A DNA stretch of 23,464 nt from CAZFAT01 sp964517075 (lineage in GTDB: Bacteria > Acidobacteriota > Vicinamibacteria > Vicinamibacterales > SCN-69-37): the NCBI GenBank assembly GCA_964517075.1, contig CAZFAT010000015.1, positions 1 through 23,464 on the forward strand, in the 5' to 3' direction. Below the pieces are notes generated by a model, which was not told the DNA's origin, searched no databases, and worked only from the letters and a program-made list of their open reading frames with translations. The first letter of the stretch is position 1. The number at the start of each line of letters is the position of its first letter. Shown piece after piece: positions 1 through 6,825 of the stretch. The translations under genes were made by a program, and so were the position numbers.

Positions 1-527
1 CGCTGCTCGCGCTCGCGACGTTCCTGATTTACGCGTTCATCTACACGCCGCTCAAACGGCGGACGTCGCTCTCGACCATTGTCGGCGCCGTCCCCGGAGC
101 GCTCCCGCCGCTCATCGGATGGGCGGCCGCGCGCGGCACGCTCAGCGGGCCGGAGCCCTGGACGCTGTTCGCGCTGATGTTCGCCTGGCAACTGCCGCAC
201 TTCCTGTCGATCGCCTGGCTGTATCGCGAGGACTACGCGCGTGCCGGACTCCCGATGCTGTCCGTGCTCGATCGCGACGGGCGCGTCACCGGACGGCAGG
301 CGGCACTCTGGGCGGCGATGCTCGTGCCGGTCAGCCTGCTGCCGTTTCTCTTCGGCCTGGTGACACCGGTGTACGCGATTGGCGCGCTCGGGCTGGGGGT
401 GTTGCAGCTCAGCGTCGCGGTGGGGTTCGCGCGCCATCGATCGCTCGCGAACGCGAGACGCCTCTTCTACGCCTCAATCCTTTACCTGCCGCTGCTCTGG
501 GCGCTGATGGCGCTCGCACGGCGATGA
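1..527 (+). CDS. ctaB: Protoheme IX farnesyltransferase (heme O synthase), 3' part
   Basis: The N-terminal part lies outside the window; the reading frame is open from base 3 to the TGA at 525-527. Visible are the UbiA-type conserved segments of heme O synthases: a YTPLKRRT stretch followed by GAVPGALPPLIGW near the left edge, then WQLPHFLSIAW and a downstream DYARAGLPML segment. Several hydrophobic helices follow, as expected for this polytopic inner-membrane prenyltransferase. The family transfers a farnesyl group to heme B to make heme O for heme-copper oxidases. The next gene, a DUF420 protein 28 bases downstream on the same strand, is also linked to cytochrome oxidase assembly, so this is probably the end of an oxidase biogenesis operon. 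The identification is firm; only the N-terminus is missing. Confidence 0.93.
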   Translation, partial: LLALATFLIYAFIYTPLKRRTSLSTIVGAVPGALPPLIGWAAARGTLSGPEPWTLFALMFAWQLPHFLSIAWLYREDYARAGLPMLSVLDRDGRVTGRQAALWAAMLVPVSLLPFLFGLVTPVYAIGALGLGVLQLSVAVGFARHRSLANARRLFYASILYLPLLWALMALARR

Positions 528-555
528 CCGGCCGCGTCACACGGGCGTAACCGCC

Positions 556-969
556 GTGTCCGTAGCGGATCTCCCCGCGCTGAACGCGCTGCTCAATCTC
601 ACGGCGGCGGTGCTGCTGGTCGTCGGCTGGCGCCTCATCAAGGCCCGCCGCATCGACGCGCACCGGCGCACGATGATCGCGGCCTTCTGCACGTCGGCGG
701 TGTTCCTCGCGTCGTACCTCACCTACCACGCCCAGGTGGGATCGAAACCGTTTCCCGGCACGGGCCTCCTGCGCGTGATCTACTTCGCCATCCTGATACC
801 GCACATCCTGCTCGCGGCGGCCATCCTGCCGCTCGCCATCGTCACCCTGCGGCGGGGCCTCGCGCGCCGCGACGCCGCGCACCGCCGTATCGCGCGCATC
901 ACGCTGCCGATCTGGCTGTTCGTGTCGCTGACGGGGGTGGTGGTGTATCTGATGCTGTATCAGCTCTGA
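556..969 (+). CDS. DUF420 / CtaM-like membrane protein (cytochrome oxidase assembly)
   Basis: This 137-aa protein has four hydrophobic segments (roughly residues 7-25, 38-58, 70-96 and 112-135). It has the DUF420 pattern: an N-terminal LNALLNLTAAVLL, then KARRIDAHRRTMIAAF, SYLTYH, and a C-terminal RRIARITLPIWLFVSLTGVVVY. Its histidines lie near membrane boundaries, as in the family. DUF420 members such as CtaM are needed for heme-copper oxidase maturation in some Gram-positive bacteria; the exact role here is inferred from that and from the neighbouring ctaB. GTG at 556 is the only usable start, because an in-frame stop lies at 505 and no other start codon follows it. No convincing Shine-Dalgarno is seen, so translation may be coupled to ctaB. 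Confidence 0.85.
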   Translation: MSVADLPALNALLNLTAAVLLVVGWRLIKARRIDAHRRTMIAAFCTSAVFLASYLTYHAQVGSKPFPGTGLLRVIYFAILIPHILLAAAILPLAIVTLRRGLARRDAAHRRIARITLPIWLFVSLTGVVVYLMLYQL

Positions 970-996
970 GCTGCGAGCTCTGAGGCCCGAGCTCAG
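966..996. terminator. Possible bidirectional terminator rich in AGCTC words
   Basis: The convergent gap between the DUF420 gene and the csoR-like gene is full of AGCTC/GAGCTC words. One inverted pair is CTGAGCT at 966-972 with AGCTCAG at 990-996; several other 6-7 bp pairings compete with it. No clear T-tract follows. The convergent position suits a shared terminator, but the stem is short and this is only a suggestion. Confidence 0.3.
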
Positions 997-1032
997 TGCT
1001 CAAAGCTCACAGCTGAGCGGTCTTGCGTCAGC

Positions 1033-1323
1033 TTACTTGGCGAAGCGATCGAAGATGTCGACGAGCTCGCCCAGTTGCTTGCGCCGCTCGGTCTCGCCGC
1101 GCGAGAAGCCGTCGCTGACGCAGGTGTCCACGTGATACTTGAACATGGCGAGGCTGATGCGGTGGAGGGCCGCCTCGGCCGCGGCAAGTTGCTGGAGAAT
1201 CTCGAGACAGAGGCGGGGCTCTTCCACCATGCGGCGGATGCCTCGGATCTGCCCCTCAATGCGGTTCAGGCGCGTAATGAGCCCCTGTTGCTCGATGGGT
1301 TCGATCGTGGCGTTGACATCCAT
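1033..1323 (-). CDS. CsoR/RcnR/FrmR-family (DUF156) metal-sensing repressor, CsoR-type
   Basis: This 96-aa all-helical protein opens with the family hallmark LITRLNRIEGQIRGIRRMVE. It carries Cys39, His64 and Cys68, exactly the spacing (25 and 4 residues) of the Cu(I) ligands Cys36, His61 and Cys65 of the founding CsoR. RcnR has His at the last position and FrmR lacks the third ligand, so copper is the likeliest effector. One difference is that the residue before Cys39 is Leu, where M. tuberculosis CsoR has Tyr. Such proteins are tetrameric repressors released from DNA on metal binding. The gene converges on the oxidase biogenesis genes and diverges from the hydrolase pair; it may regulate itself or copper handling genes nearby. 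Start at ATG 1323 is preceded by a GGACGAGG purine stretch. Confidence 0.88.
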   Translation of the reverse strand: MDVNATIEPIEQQGLITRLNRIEGQIRGIRRMVEEPRLCLEILQQLAAAEAALHRISLAMFKYHVDTCVSDGFSRGETERRKQLGELVDIFDRFAK

Positions 1324-1347
1324 CTCGTCCTCGTCCGAGACGCTCCC

Positions 1348-1363
1348 CCGGCCCGGTGGCCGG
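1348..1363. promoter_or_regulatory. Inverted repeat upstream of the CsoR-like gene, candidate operator
   Basis: CCGGCC at 1348-1353 and GGCCGG at 1358-1363 form a perfect 6-bp inverted repeat with a 4-base spacer, next to a C5 run at 1345-1349. It starts about 25 bases upstream of the repressor start codon. CsoR operators are G/C-tract inverted repeats, so autoregulation is possible, but short GC-rich palindromes are common in this DNA. Confidence 0.25.
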
Positions 1364-1457
1364 CCGACAATGGTCCTTGCCTCGGAATACGACGCCGAAG
1401 GATCGTCGTTGCACCCCGGATTCAGGCCATAATTTTTCAGGTGACGGCCGGAAGGTC

Positions 1458-2279
1458 ATGGAACGAGGCGCCGGATCCCCGCTTGTGCTGATTCCCGGTA
1501 TCCAGGGCCGCTGGGAGTGGATGGTCCCCACCATCGACGCCCTGGCCAGCCGCCACCGGGTGCTCAGCTTCTCGCTCAACGACAGCGCCGGCCGGTCCGC
1601 CTTCGCCGACTGGATGGCGTCCATCGATGCGCTGATTGACCGGACCGGCGAGACCCGCGCAGCCTTGGTGGGTGTCTCCTTCGGCGCCCTCGCCGCGGCC
1701 CGCTACGCGGCCAGGCGGCCCGATCGCGTGGCGGCCCTCATCCTCGTCTCGCCGCCGGCGCCCGGCTGGCGTCTGGACCCACAGTCCGAGGGATACGCCC
1801 GACGGCCGCGCGCCACCCTCCCTCTCTTCGCCTTTCGATCGATCTGTCGGATCACGCCGGAAATCGTCGCCAGCTTCCCCTCCTGGAGCGGTCGCCTCGG
1901 CTTTGCCGCGACGTACCTGATCCGGGTCTTGCGCTGGCCAGTGTCGCCGCGGCGGATGGCCGCCTGGGTATTCGAGTGGATGCAGACGGACATCGAGACG
2001 GACTGCCATCAGATCACGGCGCCGACGCTGATCATCACTGGCGAGCCGCGGCTGGACCGCGTCGTCGCCGTCTCGAGTTCGCTGGAATACCTGACCCTCG
2101 TCCCGGGCGCCCGCCACTCGACCCTGGCGGGCACGGGTCACGTCGGCCTGATTGCCAAACCCCGGGAGTTTGCGGCCATCGTCGATGGGTTCCTTGGCGT
2201 GCCGGCGGCCGAGGAGCGCGACGGCGGTCAGCCGGCCGCGTCGCGACCCATTGACGCGGAGCCGCTCGGGTGCGGCTGA
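1458..2279 (+). CDS. Alpha/beta hydrolase
   Basis: From ATG 1458 the protein is about 273 aa with no signal peptide. The fold is recognisable from the oxyanion strand SPLVLIPGIQGRWEWM (about residues 7-22), the nucleophile elbow GVSFG with Ser74, the late strand TLIITGEPRLDR carrying the likely acid Asp, and GTGHVG with the catalytic His near residue 235. This is a cytoplasmic serine hydrolase of unknown substrate. I prefer ATG 1458 over an upstream ATG at 1356 because homology begins there and a GGAAGG purine run lies just upstream, although very close. A CATAAT hexamer at 1428-1433 could be a -10 element. The next gene overlaps its last 10 bases, so the two are probably co-translated. Confidence 0.8.
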   Translation: MERGAGSPLVLIPGIQGRWEWMVPTIDALASRHRVLSFSLNDSAGRSAFADWMASIDALIDRTGETRAALVGVSFGALAAARYAARRPDRVAALILVSPPAPGWRLDPQSEGYARRPRATLPLFAFRSICRITPEIVASFPSWSGRLGFAATYLIRVLRWPVSPRRMAAWVFEWMQTDIETDCHQITAPTLIITGEPRLDRVVAVSSSLEYLTLVPGARHSTLAGTGHVGLIAKPREFAAIVDGFLGVPAAEERDGGQPAASRPIDAEPLGCG

Positions 2280-2926
2280 CGCTCGACGGGCCGGCTGGCG
2301 CGCTCGAGGCACTGCTTGACGAGCCGGTGTACCCGCCCGGACGCCCCGAACCCCTGGACCAAACGCCGCCGCGCGCGGCGGTGGTCTTCGCGCACCCTCA
2401 CCCGCAACTGGGCGGCACGATGCACACGAAGGCCGTATTTCAGGGCGCCAAGGGCCTGACGCGCATCGGCTGCGCGGTCCTTCGCTTCAATTTCCGCGGT
2501 GTGGGCGGGAGCGCGGGCGCCTTTGACGAGGGGGAGGGGGAGCGGGCGGACTACCGGGCCGCGCTGGACGCCATGACACGACGCTATCCCGGCGTGCCGC
2601 TGTGGGCGGCCGGGTTCTCGTTCGGGGCCTGGATCGCGCTGGAAGCAGGTGCGGTCGACCCGCGCGTGTCGGTCCTCATCGGCGTCGCCCCGCCGGTCTC
2701 CCGTGCGGCCTACTCCTTCGAGCACACGCTCGCGTCCACCAAACCGAAGTTCCTGATCCAAGGAGACCTCGACGAACTGTGCCCGGTCAAGGACCTCTGG
2801 GCGTTCTACGCAAAGCTCGAAGATCCCAAAGAGCTCGTGCTGATTGACGGCGCGAACCACCTGTTCGAGGGCAAGACCCGCGAGGTGGGCGAGGCGCTCG
2901 AGGGCCTGCTGGGCGACATCGAGTAG
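2270..2926 (+). CDS. Alpha/beta hydrolase of the COG2945 type
   Basis: This 218-aa protein has the HPHPQLGG segment (residues 42-49), NFRGVGGS (74-81), the nucleophile elbow GFSFGAW with Ser117, GDLDELCP with Asp168, and GANHLF with His197: a complete Ser-Asp-His triad. The short size and HPHP/NFRGVG motifs match the small predicted hydrolases of COG2945 rather than lipases. No signal peptide is visible, so it is likely cytoplasmic. Start GTG 2270 overlaps the end of the preceding hydrolase gene by 10 bases, indicating an operon of two unlike alpha/beta hydrolases. Substrate is unknown. Confidence 0.85.
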   Translation: MRLTLDGPAGALEALLDEPVYPPGRPEPLDQTPPRAAVVFAHPHPQLGGTMHTKAVFQGAKGLTRIGCAVLRFNFRGVGGSAGAFDEGEGERADYRAALDAMTRRYPGVPLWAAGFSFGAWIALEAGAVDPRVSVLIGVAPPVSRAAYSFEHTLASTKPKFLIQGDLDELCPVKDLWAFYAKLEDPKELVLIDGANHLFEGKTREVGEALEGLLGDIE

Positions 2927-2962
2927 TGGAGCCCCCCGTCGAGCCGAAAGACGCGGGAGTGG

Positions 2963-3007
2963 CCGCCGGCCCTCAGCCCGGCGGACCGCAGGCCTGAAGG
3001 CCTGCGG
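2963..3007. repeat. Double palindromic (REP-like) intergenic repeat
   Basis: Two hairpins stand back to back in the 112-base gap after the hydrolase pair. CCGCCGG (2963-2969) pairs with CCGGCGG (2978-2984). CCGCAGGCCT (2986-2995) pairs perfectly with AGGCCTGCGG (2998-3007) around a GA loop. The segment at 2977-2990 recurs with one change at 21693-21706, next to another GGCTGAAGCC-type hairpin. It may also terminate the hydrolase operon. Confidence 0.6.
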
Positions 3008-3038
3008 CGACGTTCTCGAACACGTTCTTGGTGGGACA

Positions 3039-3683
3039 ATGTTCGAGATGAGAACAGCCGTGAGACGCGTCCAGCGATCCGCCGGTGTCGTCGTGCTGGC
3101 CGCGGTTCTTCCGGCGGCCTGCACGTCGGGTCCGCCGCCGCCCGTGGATCGGCGTCCGTACGAGCAGCAGGTCCTGAGCGACCGCGCCTCAAAAGATGAG
3201 GTCTTCCGCACAGCGGCCGACTCCCCCATTCCGGCGGCCCAGCGGCCGGCGTTCCCGGGGCTTCCCTACTTTCCGGTGAATCCAGCCTATCGCGTGCCGG
3301 CGTCGCTCCTCGAGGACCGCGCGGACCAGGCGGTCACCATTGCGTTGCCCACGTCCACGAACGACATCCGGCGCATGCTGAAGGTCGGCACGCTGAATTT
3401 CACGATCGGCGGCCAGTCCCTCGCGCTCACGGCGTTCGCTGAAGATGCCCGGTTGCTCGACCGTCTGTTCGTGCCCTTCGGCGATCTGACGAATCGTTCG
3501 GAGACGTACGGCGGCGGGCGTTATCTCGACCTCGACCGGACAACGACCGGACTCTACGACCTGGACTTCAACCGGGCGTATCATCCCACTTGCGTGTACG
3601 ACCCCAGCTACGACTGCCCGGTGCCGCCGCGGGAGAACCGGCTGGCCGTTGCCATTCCGGCCGGGGAGCGGCTCGCGCCGTGA
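3039..3683 (+). CDS. DUF1684 family protein, predicted lipoprotein
   Basis: The 214-aa product begins with a basic stretch, a hydrophobic segment and Cys28 in LPAACTSG, a plausible but imperfect lipobox (Pro at -3). The C-terminal half is typical DUF1684: LNFTIGGQSLALTAF (119-133), then LFVPFGDLTNRSETYGGGRYLDL (143-165), DLDFNRAYHPTCVYD (174-188) and CPVPPRENRLAVAIPAGE (193-210). The two cysteines in that tail are normal for the family. No biochemical role is established for it. An alternative start is ATG 3048, three codons later. The stop codon overlaps the next start (GTGA, 3680-3683), so it is probably translated together with the SirB1-like gene. Confidence 0.82.
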   Translation: MFEMRTAVRRVQRSAGVVVLAAVLPAACTSGPPPPVDRRPYEQQVLSDRASKDEVFRTAADSPIPAAQRPAFPGLPYFPVNPAYRVPASLLEDRADQAVTIALPTSTNDIRRMLKVGTLNFTIGGQSLALTAFAEDARLLDRLFVPFGDLTNRSETYGGGRYLDLDRTTTGLYDLDFNRAYHPTCVYDPSYDCPVPPRENRLAVAIPAGERLAP

Positions 3684-4561
3684 ATCCCGTGCTGGGCCCC
3701 GACCCGGTGGTCGCGCCGCTCGCGGCCGAGCTACGGGCCATCGTCGCCGCCGACCCCGTGGACCTGTCGCAGGCGGCCCTCGTCATCGCCAAGCTCGAGT
3801 ACCCGTCGCTCGATGTGACGGCCACGGTGTCGTCGCTGCACGCGCTGGGCGCGCGCGCCGCCGATCGATTGGCCGGGCTGCGAACGGCACCGGTCCGGGC
3901 GCGCATCGCCGAGCTGAACCGCCTGCTCTTCGTGGACGAAAGCTTCGCCGGCAACCGCACGGCCTACGACGACTTCCGCAACAGTCTCCTGAACGTCGTG
4001 CTCGAGCGGCGTCTCGGCATTCCCATCTCGCTCGGGCTCGTGTACATGGAAGTCGCGCGGCGGGCCGGTCTCGAGGTGTACGGCGTGGCGTTTCCCGGCC
4101 ACTTCCTGCTGCGGGTGCCGGCCGACGCCGGCGACGAGGGCGCGATCATCCTCGATCCGTTCAACGCCGGCCGCGAGCTCGACGAAGCGGCGTGCCGCGC
4201 GCTCCTCGCAAGCCACCTCGGCGACGACGAGGCCTTCGACGGCGCGCTGCTGCGGCCCTGCAGCAGCCGCCAGTTCCTGGTCCGCATGCTCAACAACCTC
4301 AAGCGGACGTACGTGCAGCAGCGCTCCTTCCAGCAGGCCCGCCGTGTGACCGAGCTCATCCTCGCCGTCGATCCGACGATGCTGTCCGAAGTGCGCGACC
4401 GCGGCCTGATCGCCTATCACCTCGACGATTTCCGATCCGCCCTGCGCGACCTGGAGGATTACCTCCGCCTGAACTCCTGGAGCCAGGACGACAAAGACGA
4501 ACACGAACAGATCCGCGAGCACGTGCAGACGCTCAGACGGCGGGTAGCGGGGCTGAACTGA
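3680..4561 (+). CDS. SirB1-family protein (transglutaminase-like plus TPR)
   Basis: The 293-aa protein has the SirB1 N-terminal/transglutaminase-like-2 core: LNRLLFVDESFAGN (79-92), NSLLNVVLERRLGIPISLGLVY (101-122) and GVAFPGHFLLRV (135-146). A helical TPR-like tail follows (about 196-265), containing NNLKRTYVQQRSFQQARRV and AYHLDDFRSALRDLEDYL. Homologues often sit in housekeeping loci and are of uncertain function. I see no obvious transglutaminase-type cysteine at the expected helix, so enzyme activity is doubtful. GTG 3680 shares a 4-base overlap with the upstream DUF1684 stop. An open frame extends upstream to 3590, but that part is only the shadow of the DUF1684 gene. Confidence 0.87.
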   Translation: MNPVLGPDPVVAPLAAELRAIVAADPVDLSQAALVIAKLEYPSLDVTATVSSLHALGARAADRLAGLRTAPVRARIAELNRLLFVDESFAGNRTAYDDFRNSLLNVVLERRLGIPISLGLVYMEVARRAGLEVYGVAFPGHFLLRVPADAGDEGAIILDPFNAGRELDEAACRALLASHLGDDEAFDGALLRPCSSRQFLVRMLNNLKRTYVQQRSFQQARRVTELILAVDPTMLSEVRDRGLIAYHLDDFRSALRDLEDYLRLNSWSQDDKDEHEQIREHVQTLRRRVAGLN

Positions 4562-4578
4562 CGCAATCTGTCTTCCTC

Positions 4579-4662
4579 AATTGATGAGTTGCTGATCGCA
4601 TCATTGACGAGTGATTGACGCCTTGATGATTGACCCATTGTTGATTGGAGATTGACGATTGA
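4579..4662. repeat. ATTGA-word tract in the leader of the VWFA gene
   Basis: Six ATTGA copies begin at 4580, 4603, 4614, 4629, 4651 and 4658, often as GATTGAC, in an AT-richer tract unlike its surroundings. The period is irregular. The last copy contains the predicted TTG start. A similar word (AATTGATGATC) opens the hairpin after the same gene. It could be degenerate repeat debris or a regulatory leader. Confidence 0.45.
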
Positions 4663-6761
4663 AAGCCCTCCTTCTACGCAGGACATTGCCTGTCCTTCTG
4701 CTGATCTGTCTCGCGCGTGGGCTGTCCGCCCAGGCGCCACAGACGACGCCACCGCCTCAACAAACGCCCCCGGTCTTCCGGGCCGCGGCCGAACTGGTCG
4801 AGGTCATCGTGCGTGTCACGGACAAGCAGGGTCGGTTCGTCTCGGGCCTGACGCAGGCGGACTTCGAGCTTCAGGAAGACGGGCGGCCGCAGACGATCGT
4901 GGCGTTCAACAGCGTCGATTTGCCCCGGCCGGCGGCGCCTGCGGCCGCCGCCCCCTCGCCCGTGCTGCGATCCCCCGTCCCCTCGGCCGTCGCCACCAAC
5001 GCGAACACGGCCGAGTCACGCGCGTTCGTGCTGCTGCTGGATGACGTGCTGACGTCGCCGAAGTCGAGCGTGTCGGTGCGCAAGGCCGCGCGCGAGTTCG
5101 TGCAGCAGTTCGTGGGGCCGACCGATCTGGTGGCGGCCTTCTCCACCGGCGGCCGCGGCGTGCAGACCCAGGAGTTCACGTCGGACAAGTCGCGCATCTT
5201 CGCCGCGGTCGATCGATTCATCGGCAGCCGGTGCCGGTCCCAGCAGAACTCGACCGCCGACAGTCCGCGGGCCAACGCGTTCCGGCAGGAAACGCACCCC
5301 GAACAGATCTACGACGTGCGGGTGGTGACGGATGTCATCAAGGCGCTGGCCAGCCACTTGAGCGGCATCCGCGGGCGGCGGGTCAGCCTGATTTGGATCA
5401 GCGAGGGCATCGACTACAACGTGCAGAACCCGGCCATTTCCGGCACCGTGGGCCCGGGATCGGGCAGCGGACCGGATCCGGCCGCGGTCATCCACGCCAT
5501 GCAGCAGGCCGTCGACGCCCTGCAGCGGGCCAACGTGACGCTCTACGCCATCGATCCGCGCCGGCTCTATGCGCCCGAGCAACTGCTGCCGGAGCAGCTG
5601 CCTGAGGGCATGCAGCCCGAAACCACCTCCGATGCGCTGTGCCGCGACGCGAACTCGCAGGAGTTGACGCGTTCGGTCGACACGCTGCGAGAGGTTTCCG
5701 AGAAGACGGGCGGATTTGCCGCGGTGCACCGCAACGACTTCGCCACCGCGTTCGACCGGGTCCTGGACGAGAGCAGCCAGTACTACGTGCTCGGCTACCA
5801 GCCCGCGTCGGGCGGCGCGGACGGCGAGTTCAAGCCCATTCGCGTGCAGGTGCGGCGCACCGGCCTGCAGGTGTCGGCACGCGCCGGCTATGTTGTGACG
5901 TCACCGCGCGCGCCCACGCCGGGCCCGCCCGGCGTGAAACCCGCGCTGTCGGCCGTCCTCACGAGCAGCCTGCCCGCCGCCGGCCTGCCACTGCGGGTAC
6001 AGGCCCTTCCCCGGCGCGGCGCCGAAGGCCGCGGCCTCGTGTACGTGATCGTCGAGGTGCTGGGCCGCGAGCTGCAGTTCACGGACGCCGACGGCCGATC
6101 CAACGAACGGCTCGAGCTGGCCCTGGTCGCCATCGACTCCGTCGCGCGCTTCAGCAGCATTCAACCGGTCGCGATGGATCTGAGCTTGACGCCCGAGCAG
6201 GTCCACCGCGTGCGGACGGCCGGCGTGCGCTGGGTCACGACCGTGGACCTGCCCGCGGGCCGCTACAGCCTGCGGGTCGCCGGCCAGGCCGTGGGGAGCA
6301 ACCGCACCGGCTCGATCTTCCTGGATCTCGACGTGCCGTCGTTCAGCGACAACGATCTCGCGATCCATGGCGTGGCCCTGACCTCGCTGCCGTCGGCCCT
6401 GGCGATCACGAGCGGCACGTCGCTCGTACCCTTCGGATTGCCGCATCCGCCGACGGCGGCCCGCGCGTTCGTGAAGGGCGACGTCATCACGCTCGGGATG
6501 GAGATCGCGACGCCGCCCGACTTCGCGAACGGCGCGATCGAGCTCTCGGTGCGGTCGCAGGCGTCCGACCCCGCAGCCGCGCCGGCGCTGCGGCGCATCC
6601 TGACGTTGGCCGACCGTGAGGCCGTCGAGCGGCCCCGCTTCTTCGTCGTCGACACCGCTCCCCTCGCCGCCGGTCCTTACGTCCTACGTCTCACGCTGCG
6701 AGACGGTGCAGGCAAATCGACAGAGACGGCGGTGCTGTTCGAGGTGATTCAGCCAAAGTAG
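4659..6761 (+). CDS. Secreted VWFA-related protein of the acidobacterial family
   Basis: This is a 700-aa protein with an N-terminal signal peptide (basic RR at 7-8, hydrophobic 9-22, likely cleavage after LSAQA). FRAAAELVEVIVRVTDKQGRFVSGL (40-64) and DFELQEDGRPQTI (69-80) match the start of the VWFA-related Acidobacterial domain (TIGR03436-like). A VWA-like fold follows, with FVLLLDD (123-129), SLIWISEGIDYN and, near residue 345, REVSEKTGGFA, then YVLGYQPA. The classical DxSxS metal site is not evident; DD at 128-129 replaces it, as in many relatives. The last 280 residues are Pro/Ala-rich then beta-rich and unassigned. The start is TTG 4659, 8 bases after GGAG at 4647-4650. These proteins are abundant in Acidobacteriota, with no agreed role; protein-protein contact outside the cytoplasm is likely. 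Confidence 0.88.
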   Translation: MKALLLRRTLPVLLLICLARGLSAQAPQTTPPPQQTPPVFRAAAELVEVIVRVTDKQGRFVSGLTQADFELQEDGRPQTIVAFNSVDLPRPAAPAAAAPSPVLRSPVPSAVATNANTAESRAFVLLLDDVLTSPKSSVSVRKAAREFVQQFVGPTDLVAAFSTGGRGVQTQEFTSDKSRIFAAVDRFIGSRCRSQQNSTADSPRANAFRQETHPEQIYDVRVVTDVIKALASHLSGIRGRRVSLIWISEGIDYNVQNPAISGTVGPGSGSGPDPAAVIHAMQQAVDALQRANVTLYAIDPRRLYAPEQLLPEQLPEGMQPETTSDALCRDANSQELTRSVDTLREVSEKTGGFAAVHRNDFATAFDRVLDESSQYYVLGYQPASGGADGEFKPIRVQVRRTGLQVSARAGYVVTSPRAPTPGPPGVKPALSAVLTSSLPAAGLPLRVQALPRRGAEGRGLVYVIVEVLGRELQFTDADGRSNERLELALVAIDSVARFSSIQPVAMDLSLTPEQVHRVRTAGVRWVTTVDLPAGRYSLRVAGQAVGSNRTGSIFLDLDVPSFSDNDLAIHGVALTSLPSALAITSGTSLVPFGLPHPPTAARAFVKGDVITLGMEIATPPDFANGAIELSVRSQASDPAAAPALRRILTLADREAVERPRFFVVDTAPLAAGPYVLRLTLRDGAGKSTETAVLFEVIQPK

Positions 6762-6770
6762 GCTGCGCCC

Positions 6771-6816
6771 TGAATTGATGATCTGGCGATGACGCGATCA
6801 TCAGATCTTCAATTTA
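6771..6816. terminator. Long hairpin between convergent genes, probable bidirectional terminator
   Basis: AATTGATGATCTG at 6773-6785 pairs with CAGATCTTCAATT at 6802-6814 with a single mismatch. The loop contains a further pairing (ATGA 6789-6792 with TCAT 6798-6801). The stem is AT-rich near its base, giving short T-runs in both directions. It fills the gap between two convergent genes. Confidence 0.6.
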
Positions 6817-6825
6817 CCGAACGTG

